Source of the DNA: Anseranas semipalmata
Lineage: Eukaryota; Chordata; Aves; Anseriformes; Anseranatidae
Assembly: GCA_013399115.1 (NCBI GenBank)
Contig: VXAA01006072.1
Span: forward strand, 239,770-303,769
Length of the DNA: 64,000 nt
Direction of reading: 5' to 3'
The notes below the pieces were generated by a model. The model ran no database searches and was not told the origin of the DNA. It saw only the letters and a program-made list of their open reading frames with translations. Made by a program: the position numbers and the translations under genes. This document shows, piece after piece, positions 53,081 through 64,000 of the stretch (position 1 is the first letter of the stretch; each line of letters opens with the position of its first letter).

Positions 53081-56000
53081 CCTGGGTCTTCAGGTTCAGA
53101 AATCACACAGTATTTTTCAGGGAACTTCCAATATTTTTATGGGAACGCTTAATGCTGACACTGAACACACCACAAACGTCAGCAGAGCAATATACAGCAG
53201 AAGAAAAGAATCCTAACAATTATTACATGAAATCCAAATTCAAGACAATCCTAATCAAGACAAATCCTAGTTCAAATACATTAATACAAATGAACAGGAT
53301 GAAGGGAGGACAAACGGGACTATCAGTTTTCCTAAAGAAGATGCAACTTCTTTTGCAACCCAGTGCTACAAATGGATACAACCTTTTTGTGGCCTCAAGA
53401 GTCCTGTTGCACAAAATACAGTTATGTATTAGGCTGACATTTTTGTATGGCAAGCTGGTCTTCAAATTTAGAGTCAGAAATGAGCCCCTGTACGTTGTTT
53501 TTATTTTTATTTATTTTGAGGGAAAGTGTGTGTGTGCATGTATGAACTGGGCACAAAGCATGTCCAGCACGACCTGCCGCGATGTCCCGCCCAAAAAAGA
53601 TGTGGAAGTATTGAACAGATAATGAGACGCTTCTATTGTTAAGCCCTCCCCGTACACACACATTAAATCCTAGGCTTATTGTCTTGTAGTGAATCCTACA
53701 TAAAAACAAACACAACAAAGTATTTTCTAACTTTTAGGAGAAAATTCTGCAAAACGCTGTTTCGTTTTCAACATAACACATTTGGTATATAGCTTTAACA
53801 TAGGTCATGACTGCTTGTATTTTGCCTTTCAGCTCAGCAGAAAGGAAAAGTGATCAGAACAAAGGAGCTGAGGCCAGAAATAAAGAAGTAAAAAGAGGAA
53901 CTGGGAAAAACATGAAAGATAATATGGTATTAAAACCAAGGAATTGTAAACTAATTTGGTTACGCTTTTGCACCATAACTTTTATGAAGTTAAATCTAGC
54001 TCTGAGCCACACTGATGGCTTTCAAAACCATAACACATTATCTCTGATATCAGCACTCCACTTATCCTCAAGAATGTGCAAATAACGTTTTGCAGTAGTT
54101 TCCAGTGTGAATTGTGTACCCAGATCAGAGACGGGGGTTCTGCAGAAACTGCTCTGATAGAGTTAATGGGCTGCTCTGCCAGAGCCTATTTAAAATTCCA
54201 GGCAGCGCTAATTTAGTTTTAATGGGCACAAATTCAATTCCAATGGCTAAAGAATGCAAACAACAAATAAAAGGGAACCCCTGCTCCTGCAGCTGCTGCA
54301 GGGAAAACGAACAGCCTCTTGCGCTCCCCACCTCGGCCCGAGCCACGCTCCCTGCGTGCAAGCTCCAGCAGAAGTCGGCCTCGTGTCAGCCCAGGCTGCT
54401 GGGGGAGGGAGGGCTGCCCCCACGCCCCCAGCTGATATGCTTCCTTGCTGACAAATGCAGAACTGACGCTAACGGGCCCACCGTAATACCAAGCCTCATT
54501 ACATTTTAATCAGGGCAGCGTCACACTCACTCTTCAAACACCAAGGCTCTGTGAGTGAGAAGATCCTGTGGCAGAGTCTCTGGCAGGGCGGGGTAACGCC
54601 TTGGAAAGATGCTTCCCAAAGCACCTTTGTCACCCGGACCACTGGACCTGGGGGACACTGGTCACTGCTGGGGGGTGCTGCACTCTCGGCACTCCGGCAC
54701 AGCACCGCTAGAGAGCAGGCGACGCTTCCTTCCCCGGATTGGTATGGGAAGGGGTGGGTTCCCCAGAGCAAAGCAATGAAGCTGATGGTGCCTGGGCAAG
54801 GAATGAAGTCTGGCTTCCCATCCAACAAGGGCTGAATCGTCCCTGGCATCCCCAGCACTTCAATACAGCGTGTGATTTCCCCCCTGAAACATAAGTGAGA
54901 ATAAAGAGATGGGCACATAAGAAATCCTTTGGTTCTTACTAAATATCTTATTTGCACAATGAGGTAGATGCAACAGTCAGATCTATTCACAGATGACTAG
55001 TAAGCTAATTTGGAGGTGAAATTAATAGCCTGTTACCTATTATTGTGTCTATTCCACTCGTTTGTTGGAAGAATGTAAAAAAATAAAGTTGTTACAGCCA
55101 GTGAAGCAGCAGGAGAATAAACCAAAGCAATAAACAATCAACCACCAAACCCCTTGTCATTCCTCACCATCAGAGATGATATGGCAAAGCCAGTAACCTA
55201 AGATGACAAAGTAACTCACTAGAGCAACCTGGGTATCTTTTCAGATGACAATAGGTGACACTCAAAAAGGAAAGCGATAGCATTTCTGGGAAGTGTAGGT
55301 AATGTGGCCAAGGAATTACAGAGACTTGTCAGATGAGTATAGGTAATCTATCAGAAAAGAGCTGGAAAAATGATAGGTCACAACATCCCTGCAGCACAAC
55401 ACACCGCACGCAGAGATTGAGCTCACCCGTTGGAGGGACGCTCACAGTGCGGCATGAGTTTTGTGGGTAGCAATCAAATACTGAGTTTCCCAAACTGAGC
55501 TCCCTTTTCCACACTGCTGCTACAGAAGCTGAAATCAAACTGAGTTATGCTTTCAAACTACGCAGAAAAAGTGCTGAATTAAACAGCTTTGTAACTTTAC
55601 ACATTCAATCCAGGGCAAAATACCACACAATGTGCTGAGTAACAGTTGCCTAATGTAGATTTCTTTGTTAAAAATGGCTAAGGCAGCAGAAACTAAGAAT
55701 GCGAGCACTAAGTTTGCTCCCTCCGCAGCTACGGGAAGTTGGTAATGAACACAAGAGCGCAGGAATAAACGGGGCAGCATGCAGGCTGCAGGGGATGTCT
55801 GCTGCTGTGCTGGTGACAGCGCTGTGTGCTGAGCGCTCACTGCGGTGACGCAGAGGCTAGAGCTTGCCCTCTGCTCCATCGACTCAGCACTGCACCGCAC
55901 TGTGCATTTCTCATTTGCCCCTCCTGGCTGAAGCTGCAAGTGGAGAACTTGTAGCTTCCAGAGTAGGTGCAAAGTCAGGCAGTGAGGTGCTGTGGCGTAG

Positions 56001-56959
56001 GGCTGGGTGATGTATTCTCATGTTCAGTGTGGGCACACAACACCAGTGAAAAATTTCTGATTGACTAAACTGCAGGAGACAGACCCAGTCCTTCTAAATG
56101 TTATCTCTGCAGCCTGCTCCCTGATAGCATGGTAGCTGCAAGGACACTAAAATGAAGGCGGGCGTCAGTGTCTGGAACATAGCCTGGTAATCCAGGTAAA
56201 CTGAAGACATTTCTCCCTGTTAATCATTTCAACCTGTATTTAGTACGGAAAGAACTGCAATAATTTCCAGCTTCCCATCCTTTGTCTACAACCAACTGCT
56301 TGGTTCTCAGCTATTGTAGAGAAACATAGGCCATAGCTTATGCAAGGAGAGGAGAGACCACATCAGGAAAAGTCAGCTCTGTTCAGCACCTGTGGACTCC
56401 TTCTGCTCCTTCCCAGGCAGCATTGCTCGCAACTAATCACTTGCAAAGCGTTGGGTCAGGTCATTCCTTCCTTGAACTCATTTACTCCTTGACAAACGCT
56501 CATTATGTCACCAGAGCGGCACCAGAAAAACAGTGACAGATGAAGGACTCCGCAAGGATGCTTTCAGAGCATTTAAACAACACTGCCAGGCCTGGGAAGG
56601 AGACTGCAGGGTGAAGTGCCATGAGGCAGGAGGGATGCAAGGACCTGCCATACCAGAACAGGCCGTCTGGTGCATTGTGCCCTGGCCCAGAGACTGCACT
56701 GTGCGGCCCGCAGCTTTGCCACAGAAAAAGAAGAGCATCCGGTTACCATGAAGGATGCATCCTTTACCCTTTTGTGCGGCACTGCAGTGAAAGTGGGATG
56801 CAGGGCTGGGGTGACTGATGTGTGATCATCAGCGAGTGGCAGAAAGCCAGCCCTGTGCACTGGCAAAGCGGGCTGGTCCCTAAGGCTGCAGAGCTGCCAG
56901 GTTGCCCAAGTGTATTCAGAGAGGGCCAGCCACAGATTCTGCTGTCCAAACTGCCCAGA

Positions 56960-57690
56960 AAAAGCGGGAGCAGGCATCCGAGGAAAGGGCGCTTGCCCAG
57001 CAGCGGGCCCGCTCTGCTGCTTGCGCGGACGTGGCCGCTGAGGGCACAAGGAAGGGCGAGGACATCGGCGCAGCAGCAGCCCCGCGGCCCTCCCCACGCC
57101 CGCGGTGAGGCCGCCCTCAGCACTGGAGAGCTGGCACGGGCTGACGGCAAAGTACAGACAAGGCACAGCGTTTCTGACCAGCGACAGCGGCGCCTGCAGG
57201 CACACGGGTTGGGCGCTGCCAAGCGCGCCCACTCCTTACGCACCCTCCTACTCAGAGAATCTTCCTCTCCGTGCCAACAAGCAAGGACTCACGGAAAGAT
57301 TTTTCCAGCAATTGCCTCGGCAGATGTAAAAGGCATTAATATTGCTGTCTGCTCCCTGCAGGTGCCGTGAGCCTCGCACTATCCATGTGCTGCACTACTC
57401 CCATCAGAGGAGCATCAACATTCTCTCCCTGTTGCTTGCAGTCATTCTTACTTGTCTCAAAGCTGGTTTTTTTCCCTTTTCCCCTCATATCAAATTGACA
57501 CGTGGTTTCTAGGAATTGCTGAAATTTGGCAGTGGAGGCCGTACACTCCCCGAAGGGCTGGTGCCCAAGACCCACAGCCGGAGCGGCCACCGCTCCCTGG
57601 CTCGCAGATGCCAGCAGCGCCCTGGCCATCGCGCCTGCAGCGCTGAGCCCGAGGGCTGCCGCCTTCACCCCCGTTCTGTTGGCCTCTCTG
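56960..57690. promoter_or_regulatory. CpG-island-like block in intron 6
   Basis: This is the largest CpG-rich block in the window. By hand, about 26 CpG lie in 57001-57240, close to the number expected from base composition, so there is little CpG depletion. About 13 more lie in 57540-57685. It could be an alternative promoter or an orphan CpG island inside CAMTA1. I see no clear TATA box, first-exon coding start or donor that would prove a promoter. Confidence 0.45.
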
Positions 57691-60600
57691 CAGCCAATGC
57701 TTTTGTTTGTCAGCACAAGTTCACCTGCTAGAGTACATGCAGCAAACATGCTAGCTTTCTGCTGACACCTGGGATGAAGCGGGGTTTCCACCCTACGTCT
57801 CTGGCTGAATACATGAGCACGGAGGCAGCGCAAGGCAAGGTAACCCACCGAATTTGCCTGCCTGGCGAAGATCAGCTCATCATTCTTCCTGTCCAATATT
57901 TCATTTCTTCTGCAACATGCAGACAGCTGCAGAATGAGTGATCCCTGTAAGGCTGGAAAAGGGACTTGTTTGCTCTGGCAGCAGCAGCACAACTGCAAGA
58001 ATTGTCCGCTGGCAAAAACAGAATTTCTACCTTCTGTTCCAGGCACAGCTTTCAATACTTCTGTGACCTCTGCTACCATGAACACTTAGCACAGGATTCA
58101 CATGCATTTACAGTATCATGATGAAAATGAAAATTTACGTGAGATCACTGAGGTGAAGTATGGGAAACCTGGGACCACTTACTCCGGACTTGGTTTCTGC
58201 TTTTCTCCTTGACACTGATGGGTTACCCAGTGCAGATGTTTTTCACTCCATTAAAAGTTAAACCTGAGCAGTGCTAGGCGTTATACTCAGGTATCCCCTT
58301 CTGCCCTCCACGATCTCAGCAGAGTCCTTCTGCAGAATTCAGATTTAAATCCTGACACGTTGTCTTTGCCTCTCCCCTTTAAGGAAATTCGTTCATTACA
58401 GATGCTATGTTTAACTGTCCCAGGAGCAGTTACAGCTGGGTATGCTTAAGTTACCTGTAAAGCACATCTGTGTCATCCTAATAATAAGGGTGCATCCTTG
58501 GCATATTTCTTTGTCCACAGTTATCAGAGGGCAGAATGAACACGTCCTCTTTTATAACTAAGAATAACAATCTACAAGGTGCAAAGAGCCTTAGATGTCA
58601 GGAAATTGAATCTTACTCAAATTCAGCAAAGAAAATAGGGACAGAAAAAATGCACATCATCAGTGCAAAGCTAGGATGGAGAATGGACCAGGTGATCCTG
58701 ATCAATAGCTATACTTACTGTAACTGAAATTAAAAACAGACTAGGCCTTTTTAAACCTTTGGCTGCACAATGTAACTCTAACAGCTGTGGGATGATCATT
58801 ATCAGACTTTTTCAAAGATTGTATCCTGAATATTTTATATCAGTGACTTCAGTTTAAATCTGAATTCACAGTACTATTTCTATTTATATGCTCACATTCT
58901 ATTTTTGAGAAATAAAAGAGTTAATTTCAAAAGCAATACCTAGAATAATGGAAGATCAAAATTCCAGAAGAATTAATCTCTAAAATGATGTACACTGTTC
59001 GCCTGAAATTTAATTTTATGATTGCTGCAAAATTGCCTTCCAATGCAGAAGAACTCTTTAAAAAGTCTCTTCGAATCATGGCAGCAACTCTGGACTTTTT
59101 ATTCTAGTACATCTGATTTCAGAAAGTAGCAACTACGTTTGCAAATACTAATAGCAAGAAACAATACTGTGCGCTCTCTCCCCTCTATGGTTTGGCTTCA
59201 GCAAGCACCTGCAGAGCTGCGTGTTGGCAAGAGAGGGAAACAGAAAGAGACCTCGAAGGCAGAAAGGTGAATGAATGCTCAAAGCATAACCATGAGAGAA
59301 GACGCTGGCCAAGTATGTATGAAGACAGAGGTCAGTGGAACATGATGGCATTTCATACTAATTCCTCTAAGGTTAATATCGAAAATTAATACAGTGTTGC
59401 AGGACCCTGTCTCTTTTCTGACACTAAGAAAGAATACAATTAAATTAAGAACTGAGGACCCAGTAAGATTCTCCTCATTAGCAGGTCTTTTATCATATTG
59501 ACTTTGGCTGCTGAAATTACTCTTTAAATATGACTGCATTTTTTGCTGCCTTTCCATGTGCAAGAGAACACTGATTTCATTCAACGGCAGTAAGTAGCAA
59601 ATCCTGATTTGAACAATCTGCATTACAAGACAAAATAAAATATGAAGCTTTCTCAACAGGTGTTTATGTCCAGGGGAGAGAGTCACTGAATTAGGTCAAT
59701 GTAAAACTTGGGAGCTGCCAGTGTAAGTAAGGGCACAATCCCTTTTGCCTGGTTTTACAGTTTCAACCTCTCAGCAAGGATAGAGTTAATGCTGTGTGTG
59801 CAAGTTCGTGCGAAACAAGTGTCTCTAAATACATTTTAATGAGTCTCCTTACAGGAAGGGAACCGCAGTCTAACATCAAGATGCAGTGAGGGCTGAACTC
59901 ATCTTTGTGACTCAGTAGGGAGTTACTGCAATTCATTATTTCTCTACGCCTTGGATCTCTTCTGAAGGAAAAACAACACAAAACCCAGAACATGAGACTG
60001 GAGGTGGGAGTCCCGTGGAGACACACAAGTCTCCTGCTGCTGCTTTTTTAAATTCCTGCACCAGCCTAGTAGAGACACCCAGGCTGGACTCCCGTGTGGG
60101 TTTACCTGCTTGCCCCACTTCAAAGCAGTTGGGAAGAGAAAAGGAGCCTGGGGATGTGGTGGTAACGGTGGCAATGGGACCTCAGTTTAGCATAGCTCCA
60201 CGCGGGCCGCAGAGCGAGGCATCTCTGGGCAAAGGGAGAAGTGTTCTGGACGCGCCAGGCGAGGAGGTGTCCAGGGACATGCCTGCGGTGGAGGCTGAGC
60301 GGCTGTTACAGGAGAAGGGATGTGTCAGGCTGCAAACACAAGGAGTGACGCAGGGAAACAGATCACACAGAACGTGTGGACTCGCACCCACATTTTGTAA
60401 TGCAATGACATAAAGATCTGATTGACTCTGCTGCTCATCAACTATAAAATCCTAGATAAGACACTTAGAGCATACCAAGCTCATACAACAGCGTACGCTA
60501 CATCTCGCTGTCATATACTTTGTTGATTTTAACGATTATCTGCATGGAGACGTGGGAAAATTAACCAAAATTAAATAGAGGTTAATTCATTCAGGATAAC

Positions 60601-61183
60601 GATTCTCATCTTAATTTTGAAGTTACTTTAACTAAAACAAATCAAGCCTACTGTAAGTCTGGATAAAAATATCCATAAAATATTTATCATGGTCATTTAG
60701 ATTAATTTTTCTGAATGTGTCCAAGTAGGCAAGCATTTAGAAAAAACACTTAAACTTTTTTTTTTTTCATCTTACCCCAGATATAGGTGCCTGATTGACA
60801 CAATCACCTCACTGGGAAGCTGAGTGGTATCTTGCAATAGTAAAGAAAAAAATCTTGCCTTGTAGCTCATCACAACATTTCTGCGAACTGTGTTCCCAGT
60901 AAATGAAATTCAACCCCATGCATGGGCCTGGTGCTCCGTTCGTGTCCTCATCAAACCTTCTGTCGTGGCGCAGTGCCCCGCGCCACAGGACGCAGCAGGG
61001 CAGCTGCCGAGCAGGGCCCCGGCGCTCCCCGAGATGAGGTGGAGGCAGGAATCTCGCTGAGTTAGAGACGTCTGCTGAAAGAGCAAGGAGGACAGAGCCC
61101 TACAGCACGAGAATGATTTCCCTGGGGGAATTTCAAGCATCAAGTTGATCCAGCGTTTTCCTTCACTCCTTGGAGTGTCACAT

Positions 61184-61961
61184 TAGAATAGAATAGTTCG
61201 GCTGGAAGGGACCTCCAAAGATCATCGTGTCCAACTGCCTGACCCTTCAGGGCTAACCGTTAAAGCGCATTCCTGCGGCATTGTCCAAGCGCCCCTTGAG
61301 CACTGACAGGCACGGGCCATTGGGCAGCCCCCGGCATTTTCCTTTGCTGAGCTTCATGCCGTTGACGATTGTCCAATGCTCCAATCTATCCAGATCCCTC
61401 TGCGAGGCCTCTCGTCCCCCCAGGGAGTCAACAGCACCTCCCAGCTTAGTGTCATCGGCAAACTTGCTGAGGATGCACTTCAGTCCTGCATCCAGATTGA
61501 TAAAAATATTGAAGAGAACCGGGCCTAGAATTGAGCCCTGGGGAACACCGCTGGTGACCGACCACCAGCCAGATGAAGTCCCATTTACTACAACCCTTTG
61601 AGCTCTACCAGTTCATCACCCGGCGTACTGTGAACTTGTTCATCTCACAGCTGGACGACTTCCCAAGAAGGATTCCGTGAGGGGCAGTATTAAAGGCCTT
61701 ACGAAAATCCAGAAAGATTACCTCCGCCGCCCTCCCCTCATCCACCAAGCAGAAGGAGATCAGTTTAGTAAGGCAGGACTTTCCCTTCATGAAACCACGA
61801 TGACTATACCCGGTAATAGCCTTGCTCTTTGAATGCCTTTCAATAGCATCCAGGATAATCTTCTCCGTAACTTCCTGATACTGAGATGGGAGCATCCATG
61901 TGGCGGGAACCTCTCTGTATGCAACAGTCACCTTGAAGAGGCTGTGGCAATGCACAAACAA
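61184..61961 (-). mobile_element. Degraded CR1 LINE with partial reverse transcriptase
   Basis: On the minus strand the element reads from the CR1 ORF2 reverse transcriptase towards the 3' end. Recognisable RT blocks are RGFMKGKSCLTKLISF and EVIFLDFRKAF in the open segment 61961-61605. A second segment in another frame carries [16 protein letters not shown] (near 61555) and the catalytic FADD (61462-61451). A small deletion or frameshift near 61605 separates them, next to an in-frame stop. After the FADD segment the rest of ORF2 is missing and the sequence runs into the CR1 3' end, with TATTCTATTCT at the terminus. It is a dead, 5'-truncated and internally deleted copy in the same sense as CAMTA1. 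End positions are approximate. Confidence 0.93.
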
Positions 61962-64000
61962 AAAATAATGCAGAAGAAGTGAAGGTGAGGTGTGTCCCTC
62001 GCACTGCTATCATTCTAAGTCTCTTGGTTTTCCTGGCACCTGGGAGGTAACTGGGATCGCAGCCCCGCTTCTGACTCAGGTCGTGCTTTTGTGAGCTACC
62101 AGTTTGGACTGGCTGAGAAAGTCACTCAGAGGGATCACATTACCACTTGGACAACGAAGAATAAATAAAAGAAAAATCAGTGGTCACTAATTATATCCTG
62201 ATGTTCTCACCTTTAAGCTTTTAAATCACAAGTGACATTTCCAATCAATCTTGTTCTTTATTGGAGAGTTTAATAAGAAACATTCAGCCTCCGAGAGCGC
62301 TTGGATTTATTCTGATCAGTAATTTGACAAGAATCCATTAGAATATACTGGAGGTTGCTTTGCCCCCTAAGGAGATAGTTTAGTCCAAGGGCTTTTTCAC
62401 AGCTGCCTTTTGGCAAAAATGTAAATGGAAACTCATTTTAAAAGTGCAACTACTTGTAATTAGCAAGCTCCAAAATGCTAACACCAGCAGTCCCTTTTTC
62501 GTCAACACCTGATTATAAACCATATCTGGGTGTCTCGAAGGGAGCAGGAAATATTTTCTTGTGCTTGGGCATACCGAAGCCTCTCTGAGACCTTGGCAGA
62601 GACGCAAAGGGTCCCAACACATCCCAGAAACAGTCTGAAATCAATCGGAAAGGAAAGCGACCAGGCGAAGCAAACATCTCAAATCCCATGCTCTGAGGAG
62701 CACACGGTGTTGCTGTGTCATCTACAGCTCTCCAAAGGAACAATCCGGCTAAGAGAAACCCTTGCAATTCTGGTACAGAGCCACCAGGCTGAAACAGGCA
62801 TGAACAGCAACTTTCCTTCCGAGGCAGCACCCGTGAAATTCATTCTTTTGAGTGATACACAAAGCCTTGACCCTCGCTCGTTGGGGCATTCTGGAAATGC
62901 ATCCTTCAAGCACCGTTACTCCATCATCGCCGTGACACAAACTGACATCGCAAGCATCCCTCGTGACTGTCAGAAGGCGTAACCACCATGTCCTCCGCTC
63001 AGTGGTCCGCACGTCTTTCTAATCAACAACTCCAGCCCCCACATTACTGGACACAAAAGCGAGTTCCATGTTTTCTAAGGATCTCCTTAGTTCCTCCTAA
63101 ACTGAGATTTCCCTGCTACATCTGGCACTCCCCCAGCCAACTTCTCGGAAGCGTGCATGGAACGGCACGTAGCTGTACCTCTGGAGGGGTGCTGGGCCTG
63201 TCTCTCAGGTTCTCGTTGTAGTCCTGCTGCTGCATGTCCATGATGGGCCCTCTACACGCAAATCACATGAAAGTAAGCTGCCGTGAATTTGCAGCAGACA
63301 TTCTGTACTGAATTTTATCTGTGCTTTTTTCTCAAAATTATGAACATACGCAGAAGCCCAAACTCACACTATTGCACTTTAGCATCTCCACATAAAACTG
63401 TTATATCATAAGCATGATTAACCTCAAACTGTTACCACTACACTGCAGTACGCCAAAGTAAAAGCAGATTTGCAGCATCGTTCTGTGGTGTGTATCAGTA
63501 CCAAGTTTTTAAACCTAGACAGACACAGTGTTGTAGGATATTTCTGAATGAAATCTGTAACTGCATCTTGAATGCATACTTACCAGATCTGTACCTACTT
63601 TTTCATTTTCCTTATGCATAACAGAGGTCTTTAATATATCACAAATTAATAAATTACAAATGAATAATATCTGTGCTTTTTGTGTAATCAATAATAAATT
63701 CTAATAACTCATAGCAAACTGGGATTTCTATTTCATGCACAACAGATTGCAATTACTTTATTTGTCCAACACTCTTACAATTGCTGTTCTATTTTCTCTT
63801 AAGGGAATTTGCTTTATTGATCAAATCAGGTTTGAGGGCCATTACACCAACCTTCTATCAATCCCAACTCAGAAATTCCTGCCCAACAGCAATTATGAAA
63901 ACGATGACATTTTTCTTTTAAGAGTAGGCTGCTATGGATAAAGGTCTTTTTGGAGATATAATCACATTTTAATTCATGGTCAAAAATTATTTGTAGCAAA

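Larger units (their letters stand above)
19736..64000 (-). other. CAMTA1: CAMTA1 intron 6 (3' part, more than 44 kb)
   Basis: From 19736 to the right edge I found no further CAMTA1 exon, although I looked for the expected CG-1 upstream motifs on the minus strand. Huge 5' introns are typical of vertebrate CAMTA1. The stretch is single-copy intron interrupted by the repeats, CpG-rich islets and motif clusters listed separately. Many short open frames occur, none with a family I recognise. A missed small exon cannot be excluded by eye. Confidence 0.85.

Noticed and set aside
52936..53622. 228-codon plus-strand open frame
   Set aside because: It opens with GTG in a CpG islet and continues into AT-rich sequence. 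From its first ATG (about 53047) it is shorter. No domain and no gene structure.
56573..57232. 219-codon minus-strand open frame across the CpG-rich block
   Set aside because: Several frames on both strands are open here because stop codons are rare in GC-rich DNA. No domain recognised.
1..64000. tRNA, rRNA, CRISPR array, integrated phage or bacterial operon
   Set aside because: No such signal seen. Gene structure and repeats are those of a bird nuclear genome.

Overview
The window is vertebrate nuclear DNA, almost certainly from a bird. It contains two CR1-type LINE fragments, one of them ending in the avian CR1 3' signature around ATTCTATGA, and one solo LTR of the avian ERVL type. Three protein-coding exons with canonical GT-AG splice sites match CAMTA1, calmodulin-binding transcription activator 1. 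The species cannot be fixed from this sequence. Single ambiguous bases lie at 14057 and 43934, and a 41-base run of N lies at 14828-14868.

Only one gene can be supported. CAMTA1 runs on the minus strand, so its 5' end lies beyond the right edge of the window and its 3' end beyond the left edge. Using the usual exon numbers of the long isoform, exon 7 is at 19582-19735 (end of the CG-1 DNA-binding domain), exon 8 at 7183-7323, and the giant exon 9 at 3045-4900 (activation region between CG-1 and the TIG domain). The phases join exactly: exon 7 ends in phase 1, exon 8 is phase 1 to 1, and exon 9 is phase 1 to 0. Together they give one open frame of 717 codons. The TIG, ankyrin and IQ exons and the earlier CG-1 exons were not found here.

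Layout: 1-3044 is the start of intron 9; 4901-7182 is intron 8 (2.3 kb), with a GA/CA microsatellite; 7324-19581 is intron 7 (12.3 kb), with the solo LTR, a GC-rich tandem repeat next to a CpG cluster and a CTCF-like motif, and the assembly gap; 19736-64000 is part of intron 6, more than 44 kb. Intron 6 holds scattered CpG-rich islets, a MEF2-centred palindrome, a CR1 3' end, an unusual 19/26-bp minisatellite and a broken antisense CR1.

Most of the window is therefore intron, and its interest is regulatory or structural. I found no RNA gene, CRISPR array, second gene or new gene system that the sequence supports. The best leads are the rotating-frame minisatellite at 50152-50343, the repeat/CpG/CTCF-like cluster near 14 kb, the CpG-rich block at 56960-57690 with an overlapping long open frame, and the MEF2 palindrome at 25170-25187. 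Conserved-element and binding-site calls were made by eye from motifs and composition and are marked as inference.
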